The translations under genes were made by a program, and so were the position numbers. DNA of 64,000 bases from Theocolax elegans. Lineage: Eukaryota; Arthropoda; Insecta; Hymenoptera; Cerocephalidae. Below, one piece after another: positions 53,093 through 63,605 of this stretch. Position 1 is the first letter of the stretch, and every line of letters begins with the position of its first letter. The stretch lies in assembly GCA_026168455.1 (NCBI GenBank), contig CM047429.1:34602128-34666127 (forward strand). The letters run 5' to 3'. The notes beneath the pieces are model-generated. The model searched no databases and was not told the origin of the DNA. It saw only the letters and a list, made by a program, of their open reading frames with translations.

Positions 53093-56000
53093 TCACACTT
53101 CGTCTTCCTCTGTTCCTACTACTTCTGCTATTGTCGCGGTTAAAGCCAAGTCTTTTTCTAGATCTTCGGTAGCAATCTTTACAAGCATAATGTCTTTCAC
53201 CATCATGGTTAATTTGTCTACGCCTTCTTTGGTCGTCATCATCCTTTTCGTATTTCTAGCTGCTTCTTCCATATCCTGTACGTGTTTATGCCGTATTGTT
53301 TCGTACTTCACACATGTCCATAGAGCGTGTTCGGGGGTGTCTGCCTCTCCACAGCTGCATAGGTCGGACTCTACAAAGTTAAATCTTTTCCTGAAAGATT
53401 GGAAGTTTCCATGTCCACTGAGTATTTGGATCAGCCATTTACTCGGTCTAAACCAAAACTTCTCTAGCCTTTCTTCTATGCTAGGTAAAACCTCATATGT
53501 GCGTCTTCCTTTTATCGTGTTATCCCATCTCAACTGCCATTCTTTTCTTATCTCCTGGTCTAGCCTTTCTATTATCAATTTTCTTTCTCTTCGCGTGCCT
53601 AGTCCTTCCTCCGATTGTACTGTAAAGTTGTTATATCGGTATTCTTTTCCTTTTCTCATCCAATATAGTCCGATTCTTCTTTCGCACTCTAAGTCAATCG
53701 GTAGGTGACCTTTAATCATTGTAATAGATTCGGCCGAGATGGTTCTGTACGCTCCTGTGGTTTTCATCAGGGCATATCTTTGCGACATTATGAGTTTCTT
53801 TTTCTGGACATTATTTGTGAGCCCGTACCATCCTGCTGCTGCATATGTTATTATGGGTATGAACACTCCCTTATATATTATATCTAGAGATCGATAGCCT
53901 AGGCCCCATTCCTCTCTTGCCAGGAAGGCCAGCCTTTCGAAAATTCCTCTGGTTTTCTTTGAGATCTCCGTAACATGCGTTTGTACGCTAAGGCCTTTGC
54001 CAAAAGAGACGCCCAGATATTTAAACGGTTCTTGCCTTTTAATTCTTTGCCCGTTTATTCTGATTAGTGGGTAACATTTAGGATGAAATGTTCCCTTTGC
54101 TAGTAACATTGCGCATTTATCTGGGGCATGTTTCATTTTGACACTTTTACTCCATTCTTCTATTATATTTATGGCCATTTGTCCTTTCCGTTCCAGTTCT
54201 TTACGGGAGTCTCCTTCGATTATAATTGCTTGATCGTCTGCATAGGCTATCGTCTCATGTCCTTCTCTGTCTAACTTGTGAAGCACTTCATCAAATACGA
54301 CATTCCATAGGATTGGACCTAGTAGGGATCCCTGTGGGCATCCCTTTGTCACATTTTTGCTTGCAAAATTGCCACCTTCGGTTATTATTACTTTCCTATT
54401 ACAGAGGTAATCCCTAACGATATTGTACAGTCTCCAGGGGCAGTTCATGCCTCTCAGGTTCTTTAGTACTCCCGGCCACCATACATTGTCGAATGCACCC
54501 TTAATGTCCAAAAACATTATGAGTACATATCTACAGCTTGAGTTGTGCACCTTGGTCTTTAAGTACACTATCGCATCTTCGGTTGATCTGCCTTTTCTAA
54601 AACCGTATTGCTTGTCAGACAGACGTGGTTCCACGATTTGATCTAATTTTTTGATTATCAGACCTTCCAGAATTTTTCCTAAAACTGGTAGCAGGCATAT
54701 TGGTCTATATGAGCTAATTAGACCAGGATCTTTGTCTCTTCCCTTTTTGATTGTAATTACTTTGCCTGTTTTCCAAGTATTCGGAAATATACCGAGTTTT
54801 AGACAGTTATTATATAACTTTAGCAGTTCTTCACCCACTACTGTAAGAGCAACTCTTATTATCTTCAGATCGAAACAGTCGATTCCTGGCGCTTTTCCTA
54901 ATTTCATTTTCTTTACGACTTGCACCATCTCCTGCCTTGTAAAATTTTCGGTTTCGCTGTATTCGTCTGTATATCTTTGATTTTGTTGCCTTACTTTTGT
55001 CTGTTCTCTCGTTTCTGTTTCCAGGTTATCGTCTGGAAAGAGCTGATGAAGAATTTGCTCTGCTGTGTCATTCCAGGTCATAGTGTATCCATCGTCTGTC
55101 TTCACGTTACTTGCGATTTCTTTAACTCTAGCTTTTTTGGCTGCCAGTTTGTATGGTAAGCTCCATGGATTGTCGTTACCTTGTTTGGTCACAAATTCTT
55201 CCCATTTTTGGGTTTTGGTTGTGTCTATTAGTCTTGTATATTGTCGCTTGGCCAGTCTATAGGTCATTTTTGCACGTTCTCTTGTGTCCGGATCTCTTTC
55301 CCTTTGGAATTGTCTGCGTAACCTGTTTGTGTGTTTTTTGGCCTTTGTCAAGTCCTCGTTCCACCATGGAACTTTCCTACTAGTCTTGTTCTTAGTGGGT
55401 ATAGCTTTGTCACATGCTATTTTTATCCCATTTATAATGTCTTTAATGCCAGCGATTGTTGAACCAATATCCTGTCGGTACGGTTGGGCTTTCCAATTTT
55501 CTCTCAGTGTGTTAATAAACAATCCCCAGTCCGCTTTGCTTGTGATATAGCTTTTGATGTACTCTTGCTTCCTATATCTACCTCCCTGAGCTTGTTCCAC
55601 TAATTCAAATGTTATTGCTCTATGGTCACTTGATGTCCAGTTTTCTTGGACTTTCCAGTTTCGTATTCTTTGTGCCATATCTGGTGAGGTTAGAGTTACA
55701 TCGACATAGCCTTCTCCGACTTCGTTTGCGACTGTTGCAATGCTATTGGGATCGTTTATTACTCTGAGGTTATTCTGGAGTATAAATTCTTCTAGTTTCT
55801 CTCCTTTTGCATCCGTTTCCAAAGGGCCCCATAGTGGCGATCTTGCATTCGAGTCAATACCAATTATAAAGCTCTTTCCTCGTAGAGTCGTTACTATCTC
55901 CTGAAGCGATCTTAGATGTATCTCAATATCATCTTTTAGTTGGAAATATCCACTAATTAGGTAGACTTTATATGGTACTGATAGTTCTGCTATTGCGAAG

Positions 56001-56275
56001 TGCGGTGTACATAAGTTAGTTATTTGCATCGCTATCACATTCGGGTCTGTTATTGCTATGGCTGCCCACGGATTTTCTTTAGAAGAGACTATTCTTACAC
56101 CCATACCGTATCCCGTCACTTTATTATTTCTTGTGTATGGTTCTTGTAGCATAATTACGTGAACTCCCTTTTCATACGCTTTTTGCTTTATTTCGGGTAC
56201 CACCCGCTGTGCTCGTCTGGCATTAAGTTGTGTTATCAGAATACAGGGTTTATTGCTCCCCGTAATCTGTGTTAT
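53093..56275 (-). CDS. R1-clade ORF2 protein: AP endonuclease, reverse transcriptase, Cys/His tail
   Basis: The frame opens after a TAA at 56278-56276 and has no ATG before the endonuclease. The first in-frame ATG is at 56152 (MLQEPYT), inside the domain. The endonuclease shows LNARRAQ, LQEPYTRNN, FIIGIDSNARSPLWGP and TSSDHRAITFEL. RT motifs are YRPICLLPVLGKILEGLI, FLDIKGAFDNVWW, GCPQGSLLGPILWNVVFDEV and IAYADDQAIIIEGDSRKELE. A C-terminal Cys/His cluster reads LCSCGEADTPEHALWTC. The protein would nick a chromosomal target and prime on it. Length is about 1,060 residues from the open-frame limit. Initiation probably depends on termination-reinitiation or similar. Confidence 0.9.
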   Translation of the reverse strand: MTQITGSNKPCILITQLNARRAQRVVPEIKQKAYEKGVHVIMLQEPYTRNNKVTGYGMGVRIVSSKENPWAAIAITDPNVIAMQITNLCTPHFAIAELSVPYKVYLISGYFQLKDDIEIHLRSLQEIVTTLRGKSFIIGIDSNARSPLWGPLETDAKGEKLEEFILQNNLRVINDPNSIATVANEVGEGYVDVTLTSPDMAQRIRNWKVQENWTSSDHRAITFELVEQAQGGRYRKQEYIKSYITSKADWGLFINTLRENWKAQPYRQDIGSTIAGIKDIINGIKIACDKAIPTKNKTSRKVPWWNEDLTKAKKHTNRLRRQFQRERDPDTRERAKMTYRLAKRQYTRLIDTTKTQKWEEFVTKQGNDNPWSLPYKLAAKKARVKEIASNVKTDDGYTMTWNDTAEQILHQLFPDDNLETETREQTKVRQQNQRYTDEYSETENFTRQEMVQVVKKMKLGKAPGIDCFDLKIIRVALTVVGEELLKLYNNCLKLGIFPNTWKTGKVITIKKGRDKDPGLISSYRPICLLPVLGKILEGLIIKKLDQIVEPRLSDKQYGFRKGRSTEDAIVYLKTKVHNSSCRYVLIMFLDIKGAFDNVWWPGVLKNLRGMNCPWRLYNIVRDYLCNRKVIITEGGNFASKNVTKGCPQGSLLGPILWNVVFDEVLHKLDREGHETIAYADDQAIIIEGDSRKELERKGQMAINIIEEWSKSVKMKHAPDKCAMLLAKGTFHPKCYPLIRINGQRIKRQEPFKYLGVSFGKGLSVQTHVTEISKKTRGIFERLAFLAREEWGLGYRSLDIIYKGVFIPIITYAAAGWYGLTNNVQKKKLIMSQRYALMKTTGAYRTISAESITMIKGHLPIDLECERRIGLYWMRKGKEYRYNNFTVQSEEGLGTRRERKLIIERLDQEIRKEWQLRWDNTIKGRRTYEVLPSIEERLEKFWFRPSKWLIQILSGHGNFQSFRKRFNFVESDLCSCGEADTPEHALWTCVKYETIRHKHVQDMEEAARNTKRMMTTKEGVDKLTMMVKDIMLVKIATEDLEKDLALTATIAEVVGTEEDEV

Positions 56276-57581
56276 TTACTAGACGTTCTAGTGCTTTTGT
56301 ATAGCACGGACATTTAGTGTCGAGAACATTATGGTCCGACTTCTTTTTGGCCTTGACGCAGTTTATGCACTTTTTATTTTCCTGTTTTTTCGGACATTTG
56401 TCAAAAGAGTGACCTTTTTCGGCGCAGTGCGAGCAATGTACGTCGTTATTGCAGACTTTGCTGATGTGACCGAATCCCTGGCACTTAAAGCACCTGGAGA
56501 CTAGTACAAAGTCCTGCACCTTACACGATTGGTAATCTACAAAGATCCTCCTTCTTTGCAACAACCTAGTTCTAATTTTTGGGGTTACCTCGATAACCCA
56601 GTTGGTCCTGCTCGTATCCCTCTTTCCTGTTTTGAATTTCGGCGTGATTTCTCTTTCCGCCTCGTCAGCCGAGCAAACGTTTTGCTCGACTATTATCTCT
56701 CTTATTTCTTTCTCGTTTAGATTTTTAGGAAGATCATAAATGATCATCCTCGGCTTCTGTTTCGTTGGTCTATGCATTTCAAAGGTCTCCTTCAGGGACG
56801 GTTTGTTTAGAATCTTTTGTAAAGACTCCTCATTTTCCGTCTCGATAATTAGACCTTTGTTAATTGTCCTGAGGCTTCTGATCTGGGCCTTTTCTGCTCG
56901 TGGTCGGAATTCGGCTTGAAACTTGGATTTTATTTCCTCCTCGTTTCTAAACTTGTCTGCTCTTTTCGGCTTTATGATGAGCTTGTGCATAGCCGGGTTC
57001 TTTATTACAACAGCCCTAGTCGTCTCTTTCGGCGCAACTAGTTTCTTGGTAACGTCCGCGTACGAGACGTTACCCTGATTTACTGCCTTTTGCCTTTGTT
57101 CAGATAGGACTTTAACTTGTCCTTCCAAAAATGCTGCTTTTGCCAAAAGTGTAGAGACTAGGCTGTGCATATTGTCTAAGGCCTCATGTGCGTTTTCGCT
57201 ATCTTTCTTCGTTAAGTGTCTCTTAACGATTTTTATCTGGTCCAACATATACATTGGTACCTCTATCAAGCTTTTGACCTCAATTTTCCTGCCTTGTTTG
57301 CCAGTTTCTACTTCTGTGCCTTCCGACTCCGACGAGCTTGAAGACTCAGATACTGATTTCGTTATTACTTTTTTTGCCATTGCGGGCTTTGCCCTTTTTG
57401 GCTCTTTCGACTCCTCATCCGAGGACGACGACAGGCCGCGCTTGTTACTTTTCTGATCTTTTTCTGCTTCTTTATCTTTTGGTTTCCGCTTGGGTAAACC
57501 AGCTCCTGTTGTTGCTTTGGGGTTGGGTTCCCCTTCTGATTCATTTCTGTGCACCATTAGTTTATGTTTACTAGTGGACAT
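56250..57581 (-). CDS. R1-clade ORF1 protein (zinc-knuckle RNA-binding), 443 aa
   Basis: It starts at ATG 57581. Residues 1-100 are charged and low in complexity, with Ser/Glu/Lys runs and the basic GLPKRKPKDKEAEKDQKSNK. A central segment around residues 110-170 is helical with coiled-coil character. Three zinc knuckles occupy the C-terminal part: CFKCQGFGHISKVC (CX2CX4HX4C), CSHCAEKGHSFDKC and CINCVKAKKKSDHNVLDTKC. R1-type ORF1 proteins coat the element RNA. A slippage-free intact frame and normal length for the clade support function. The stop at 56252-56250 lies within the start of the ORF2 frame. Confidence 0.85.
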   Translation of the reverse strand: MSTSKHKLMVHRNESEGEPNPKATTGAGLPKRKPKDKEAEKDQKSNKRGLSSSSDEESKEPKRAKPAMAKKVITKSVSESSSSSESEGTEVETGKQGRKIEVKSLIEVPMYMLDQIKIVKRHLTKKDSENAHEALDNMHSLVSTLLAKAAFLEGQVKVLSEQRQKAVNQGNVSYADVTKKLVAPKETTRAVVIKNPAMHKLIIKPKRADKFRNEEEIKSKFQAEFRPRAEKAQIRSLRTINKGLIIETENEESLQKILNKPSLKETFEMHRPTKQKPRMIIYDLPKNLNEKEIREIIVEQNVCSADEAEREITPKFKTGKRDTSRTNWVIEVTPKIRTRLLQRRRIFVDYQSCKVQDFVLVSRCFKCQGFGHISKVCNNDVHCSHCAEKGHSFDKCPKKQENKKCINCVKAKKKSDHNVLDTKCPCYTKALERLVNNTDYGEQ

Positions 57582-58182
57582 TTCTCATGTTTGTTATTAG
57601 TGTGTTCATTGTGCATCCTCTTGATTACACGACGCTATAAGACTCTAGCAAGTTATTCGGTGATCACCCATTAGCAGTTGTTGTTTGACAGGTTTGACTG
57701 TGAGCCTTGAAAGTATCGTGGCCTCGTCAAATACAATTTAAACCTCCGAGTGCCGCCTCCCTTCCAGGTGCCACCTGGAGCAACCTCAGCAAGTTTAATT
57801 TTTACACACGCTGCTACAGGGCAGCCCGACTGACTGGCGAAGAAAGCCCGGGCCCTGGTACTATCGTGCGGTCCGGGCGTGCACGATCGGCGATCCGAAC
57901 GCCGACCTCCCGGTTTATATGATGTACCCTCTTTACATCCAGGTATTCATAGTACTTCCCGTCGAGCTATAGGTTTTCACTGCCTCCCTTGCTTGGCGCA
58001 CTGCCTTCTCGTGTCGCAGATACGTTTATCCTGAGTTTGCGTCTTAACACCGGCCGGCCACCTCTCCAACCGACCGATGCCCATTGCTGCGATTTAGCCT
58101 ACCGAGACGCTGATGCCTACGCAGTCAGCCTTCGGCGTTTCCCCCTCTGGCGGCGTGGACGCACGCAGTTGGTTTTCCAGAG
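57582..58182 (-). other. R1-clade element 5' UTR
   Basis: About 600 bases separate the element end from the ORF1 ATG. It is GC-richer than the surroundings and contains GC-rich palindromic words such as GCCCGGGC and CGATCGGCGATCCG. Internal promoter elements of non-LTR retrotransposons would be located here. I cannot name any from the sequence. Confidence 0.5.
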
Positions 58183-58198
58183 GATTATCGTTCACATA

Positions 58199-59629
58199 GT
58201 CGTGATGAATACGGCACCTGTCAGAGGAAGGTTGTTATGACAAGCACAACAACAGGACCTCCTCGCACAGATATGCGCCAGCACCAGAAGAAGCAGATAA
58301 TGAATCGTTCTCGGAAAGTGAGCGCTATCACAGGAGTGAAACGTCCACTTCTAGACGGTTACCGAATGAAGGGAATCGTAAGTCTCGCGCGTCCGACCGT
58401 AGCCAAAGTACTTACACTAGGAGGAAAGCCTCTACACAGTGTGACAATGGTTACAGCAGATCTCGCGCAACGAATAATGATCCCGTCAAGCACGAGCGAG
58501 CTGTCGCTAGGCGCGATCAAGATACTCAAACCGATTCTAATGTTAGCAACTTAGATTCGGACGAATATTACGCTGCGAATAGGGAAGATGCAACCGCTTA
58601 CTATGCGAGAAGATATCGCAAGGAGCGCCTTTCTGACACACGTAGCAGAGTACCATCGTCGAGTCGAGATGTCCACCGGAGTTATACGTATAACCAAAGT
58701 GAGGACATGGGTGCATTAGTCCCTTTGGGATACAACCAGCCACCATTGCGAGATAGAAAGGATCGGCTTCGTTGTGCAAGAGCCCTCAGCGACTGGGGTA
58801 TATCGTTCGATGGGGAGACCAACGACGATGCCGAAGAATTCCTAGATAGTTTACAAGACTTCAGGAATGACGACCAGTTCTCTGACCAGCGTATTCTGAG
58901 CGCATTGCCTTGCGTGTTTAAGAAGACAGCCCTATTTTGGTATAGGGCCGTTCAATCTTCCTTACGTAACTGGTATGACTTCGAAAATGAATTTTTGAAT
59001 GAATACGGTCAGGAGTTACGAGATCAAGATTTGTTCGAGGATCTACAACGCCGCACGCAAGGCAAAGGAGAGAAGGTCGTAAAATACCTGAATTGCTTTA
59101 AGGCTATTGTGCGGAAATTCCGCCAACCTTCTCCATTGCGCCAACAAGTAGAGATGGCATATTCTCAATTGAGACCGGAGTGCCGTAAATTTATGTCCTC
59201 GAGATCCATAAATAATTTCGAAGACATAATGAAGTACGGCAAAGAATATGACAACACTTGATATGGGACAAGAAATTTGCGGAACCCACACCAAGAGAAC
59301 AAGTTCATATCCCACAAGCTTTCCCAAAACGTAGTTCGTCTAAAGTTTCGGGAAAAGCGGCGTCATTAGTTGAGAATAAGAAGAGCCAACCGGTTCCTCA
59401 GCCATCTCCACCACCGAAAAAGAAGACGTTGAAAAAGAAAAGGAGCAAGAAAAATAAGAAACATTCTTCTAGCCCCTCTTCAAGTGATTGTGAAGTAGCC
59501 AATGTGTATGGTAATCGCAACACTAGTCAACGTCAGTACTTGCAAGAAAGTAAAAGTTTTGTGGGTGCACAAAGCTGCAACAGTATAACGGTGCAAGGCC
59601 GAAACAATACGTTGCTCAAGCTCAGATGA
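58199..59629 (+). pseudogene. Gypsy gag, capsid part
   Basis: From the insertion site the frame continues (SRDEYGTCQRK) and then breaks. The capsid frame is 58707-59261 and reads DWGISFDGETNDDAEEFLDS, LPCVFKKTALFWYR and RQQVEMAYSQLRPE, the retrotransposon gag capsid signature. A last, very basic frame (59258-59629) contains PPPKKKTLKKKRSKKNKKHS, typical of a nucleocapsid linker. Stops separate these. The capsid would form the particle, but this copy cannot. Confidence 0.8.
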
Positions 59630-59699
59630 CACCCGTCTATACGTCATAAAGTAGACAAAGCATGGTATATGATCGTACTATGCAGAGGCCGACCCAAGA

Positions 59700-60590
59700 T
59701 GCTGGTTTTCAAAGTAATCCGAATAGTCCCTTTTTTGGCATATGTTTTACATGCCACAAGGTAGGACATTGATATTTCGATTGTCCCAATCAGACTTGCC
59801 TACATTGCGCAAGTATGGGACATACAGCGGACCAGTGCCCGAACGTGGCAGCACCCATTGAGCGTCAGGTGTGCCACACAACTGGGGTAACTCTTGATAA
59901 TTGCCCAAAGTGTGAGCATGTACGGCAATATCTGGGAAACCTAGCAGCAGGGTACCAGACTCGCCTCCCAGGCCCTGCACGCAATTAAAAGAGCGTAAGA
60001 GCTCTAGGGGGCAAGAAATACGGGTTGGTGAACCCGCGAGGTTGTTTGTTACGAAGGACAAACACCTCACTGACTTTGCTGAACTGCTTAACGGAGAGCA
60101 AACAAACGTTCAGAAGGTAAGAGAGAATACCTCTGAACATCTGAATTTGCCGAAATCTGCTGAGTTACCTATGGTTAAGGCTGAGACTCCTTCCAAGCTA
60201 ACTCCAACGTTCGAACCGCCGAACAAAGCAGATTTAGAACTTCTAGAGATCAAGAAAAACAAAGAGTCTTTCTGGTCTGAAGTACTCCGTAGGCAGGCTG
60301 TTAACGAACACAAACGGTTACTCAAGGAAATAGAGAACGAGAGAAAAACTCTAAACCTATGTAACTCCACCAATGAGTACGATGATACACGTTACTCATT
60401 GTCACCCCAACCTACGATCAAAGAAAAGAGTTTAAAACAGTCTAACGAGAGTAAAATGACTGTCTCTCTTAATCAGGTGCTGAACAGTTCAAAATCGTTA
60501 CCGATTAGAACAGTTCAGGGAGGGGGCAGGAACCGTTCCGAAAACGTCCAGAGAGACAAGTTCGACTCCAGCTCTAGTTGACAATCAAGC
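59700..60590 (+). pseudogene. Gypsy nucleocapsid with broken zinc knuckle, then pol spacer
   Basis: Two zinc knuckles are visible. The first reads CFTCHKVGH, then an in-frame TGA, then YFDCPNQ; the second reads CLHCASMGHTADQCPN. The stop lies within the first knuckle. Further on, 60042-60581 encodes a Lys/Glu-rich linker (ELLEIKKNKESFWSEVLRRQ) leading to the protease. Confidence 0.7.
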
Positions 60591-60597
60591 CGAAGAC

Positions 60598-60906
60598 ATG
60601 GTTGCGGGAGTGCATTCCAAAAACCGTTTGTTCTTCTCGGTAAGACTTGGTGGAAAGGACTTTAAAGCATTGTTCGACCCAGGAGCAATGGTTCCACTTA
60701 TACGCGTTGACGTAGCGGAATGCTACAGAGATAAGTGGAAACCGGCCATGGTAGTCGTGCGAGGCGTCGCTGGACCAACACTGAAAGTCCTAGGTTTGTT
60801 AGATGTTCTATTTGGAATTGAGGGATTAGATGGCAACATCCAACTGAGAATAGTCGAGAGTATGGAACACTCGATGAGTCTCGGTATGGACTTCCTCCAA
60901 CATTAG
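60598..60906 (+). pseudogene. Gypsy retropepsin-type protease
   Basis: The frame reads NRLFFSVRLGGKDFKALFDP followed by GAMVPLIRVDVAE. The active-site motif of retropepsins is D(S/T)GA; here it is DPGA, a variant also seen in some insect Gypsy elements. A second conserved part is EHSMSLGMDFLQ (the end of the fold). The stop at 60904-60906 separates it from the RT. Confidence 0.7.
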
Positions 60907-60999
60907 AACATCGAGGTTAAAATTGACGATGCCCTCTGACGTGTTGGCGCCGGGAAATGGCAGTCTTTTGTCAAGAATGGAATCCGAGTCGAAGACAGG

Positions 61000-62471
61000 A
61001 TGATTCTCGCAGAGTGTGCAGGTATCATTGAGATTAACGATGACCAGCGAGAGAGGGTAAGAAAGTTAATAGAGAACTTATTACCACTACCAAGCGATGT
61101 GCATGGTTTTACTACGTTGATCGAACATCACGTGGAAGTAGAACCAGGTGCGCGACCAGAACGTCATAAACCAAGACGTATGTCGCCTAAAGTCCTTGAT
61201 TCGCCCAGCAAGAAGTCAGAAAAATGTTTGAGAGAGGAATAATTGAACCGAGTGCAAGTGAATGGTCTGCCGCTCCAGTGATCGTTCGCAAAGACAAAGG
61301 TAGCTATCGTTTTTGCATAGACTTCCGAGATTTGAATGCGGTAACAAAATGTGACTCATATCCAATACCGAATATGGATTCGATTCTGGATAAGTTACAT
61401 AATGCCAAATTCATATCTAAGATCGATCTTAAGAAGGCATATTTCCAAGTGTTAATGTCAGAAATTCGTTGACATTACACCGCCTTCACTGTGCCTGGGT
61501 CTGGGTTGTGGCAGTTCACACGGATGCCGTTCGGACTGATGAATGCACCCATGACATTTGCACGATTGATCGATGCTTTATTTGGTCCCGAAGTTGAACC
61601 TCATGTTTGTGGTTACCTGGACGATTTAATCGTTATAACCGAAACTTTCGAGAAACATTTGAAATGGTTGGAAATGGTTCTAAGGACACTAGTGGACGCA
61701 GGGCTAGAATTGAATAGAGAAAACTGTCAGTTCTGTTGCTCGAGCGTTACGTTTCTTGGGTACCGCCTGGATAATGATGGACTTCGTCCCGATGTGGGTC
61801 GAGTGGCTCCTGTCCTAAATTATCCGACCCCAAGAAATGTTAAACAACTTCGTTCCTTCCTTGGCATGGTCGGTTGGTATTCTCGTTTTATAAATCGAGA
61901 GTCGGATATTAAGATCCCTCTCGTGAGATTACTTCGAAAGGACCACCCATGGGAGTGGGGACCAGAGCAGGACGCGGTGTTCCGTAAACTCAGGTTAGCT
62001 GTAGCCGGCGCGCCAGTACTTGCTCGAACAGACTTCTCTAAGCCTTTCTCGGTCCAGAGCGACGCGAGTGATTACGCTATTGGGGCTGTGTTGAAGGTGG
62101 AGCGTAATTACATGACGACGGAGAAAGAGTGTCTAGCCTTAATCTGAGCAATTAAGAAACTTCGGCCATATATTGAAGCGTATCGTTTCAAAGCTGTGAC
62201 GGACCACAGCGCGCTCAAATGGCTAAAAACTCTTGAAGAGCCCACCGGCAGGCTAGCGCGCTGGGTGCTTGAGATGCAACAATGGGACTTCGAGATTGTG
62301 CACAAGAAAGGTGCACTACACTATGTTCCCGACGCACTCTCTCGCGCTGTTAACCTGGACTCGGATGAAGTCGAAATAGTCTCCTTTGACGTGATTACCG
62401 ACCCATGGTACATCGCCAGATTGGATGATGTAAGATCCAATCCTCAAAAGTTTCCGCACTGGAAAAATTGA
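61000..62471 (+). pseudogene. Gypsy reverse transcriptase and RNase H
   Basis: Consecutive frames 61000-61242, 61224-61472, 61491-62147 and 62196-62471 give the RT and RNase H. Landmarks are GIIEPSASEWSAAPVIV, DFRDLNAVTKCDSYPIPNMD, ISKIDLKKAYFQV, MPFGLMNAPMTFARLID, YLDDLIVITE (catalytic DD), FLGMVGWYSRFIN, QSDASDYAIGAVL (RNase H), TTEKECLALI, VTDHSALKWLK and KGALHYVPDALSR. TGA and TAG stops at about 61470 and 62146 break it. The order and motifs are typical of Ty3/Gypsy. Confidence 0.85.
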
Positions 62472-62478
62472 GGATGAA

Positions 62479-63605
62479 ATGCTGTATCAATTCACGACTG
62501 ACAAGCTGCTGGACCCGATCACGGGTCGAGAGGAGGGGTCCAAATTAGTTGTGCCCATTAAACATAGGACGCGCGTACTAGAGGATTCGCATTGCCCTCC
62601 ATCGTGTGGTCATTTAGGAGTGGAAAAGACCTATGAGCGAGTGGCAAGGGACTATTATTGGCCAGGTATCTACCATGATGTCAGACAATTCGTTGTGCAG
62701 TGTATAGACTGCAAACGATATAAAGTCTAGCAGGCGGGCCCTCAAGGTTTGATGAGCAAACGTACTATTGAGAGACCGCGGGCTGTGGTTGCAGCGGATA
62801 TAGCGAAACTACCTCGTAGTAAAAGCCAATACAAATATATACTGGTCTTACAAGATTTGTTTACGAGGTGGGTTGAATTAAAACCATTACGAGCGCTATC
62901 GTTAAGTCGATCGCGAAAGCATTCGAGGAACTCATACTGTTTCGTTGGGAGACTCCTGATTGTTTCCTTACGGATAATGGTACAGCGTTTGTCAATAATA
63001 AGTTGACACAGATGCTTGAGGATTACGGGATAAAACAGATCACGACTCCTCCTTACCGACCATTAAAGACGATGATCGCGGCCTTTGTGGATTCCGATCA
63101 TCGCAGCTGCGATGAACATCTACATGAATTCCGTCATGCTATTAATACAGCAACGCAAACAAGTACGAAGGTTTCTCCAGCTTTCCTCAATTTTAGGCGT
63201 CATCCTCAACCTGTAAAGAGTCTGCGTAGAGAGGTTGAGAAGAGGGAATTTAAAATTCCTATCGATCCCGAGATGTGGATGGATCGACTCAAACGTCTGG
63301 ATGCCCTTCGAGATCTAGTGCGGAAACATATAGATGAAGAGCAGAGACGTCACGAGAAAATCTATAACAAAAATAGACGCGTGGCTTCCTTCCAAGTAGG
63401 CGATTTAGTCATGAGGAAGTGTAGAACGTTATCGCACGGGGCCAAAGGAATTTCGGCCAAATTGGCGCCTAAGTACGACGGACCCTTCGAATTCAAGGAG
63501 ATACTATCACCAGTAGTCTTAAGACTTGAAGAGTCTGGACGGAAAAGGTCTGAAGTACACGTACCCGATTTAAAGAGATACGTTCCGCCAAGGAGAAAAT
63601 CCTAG
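62479..63605 (+). pseudogene. Gypsy integrase
   Basis: The zinc-binding N-terminal part reads CPPSCGHLGVEKTYERV and QCIDCKRYK, an HHCC arrangement. The core follows in frame 62749-63006 (KYILVLQDLFTRWVELKPL), then 63003-63605 (ALRDLVRKHIDEEQ, AKLAPKYDGPFEFKEILSPV and HVPDLKRYVPPR, the C-terminal DNA-binding domain). A TAG at 62728, a frame change near 62900 and a deletion around the catalytic residues leave it broken. The stop at 63603-63605 marks the pol end. Confidence 0.8.

Larger units (their letters stand above)
52303..58182 (-). mobile_element. R1-clade non-LTR retrotransposon, apparently complete and intact
   Basis: The element lies between two copies of GATTATCGTTCACATA (52287-52302 and 58183-58198), a perfect 16-bp target duplication. 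On the minus strand it has a 600-base 5' UTR, ORF1 (57581-56250), ORF2 (56275 or lower to 53093), a 750-base 3' UTR, a 9-bp hairpin and a tail of about 33 T on the element strand. Neither ORF has a stop or frameshift. ORF1 and ORF2 overlap slightly in different frames. This is the only element in the window that looks capable of activity. Confidence 0.9.

Noticed and set aside
52407..55550. Several long plus-strand open frames, some hydrophobic and rich in Phe/Leu/Ser
   Set aside because: They are antisense to the intact R1-clade ORF2 and its 3' UTR. The apparent membrane segments come from the pyrimidine-rich complement.
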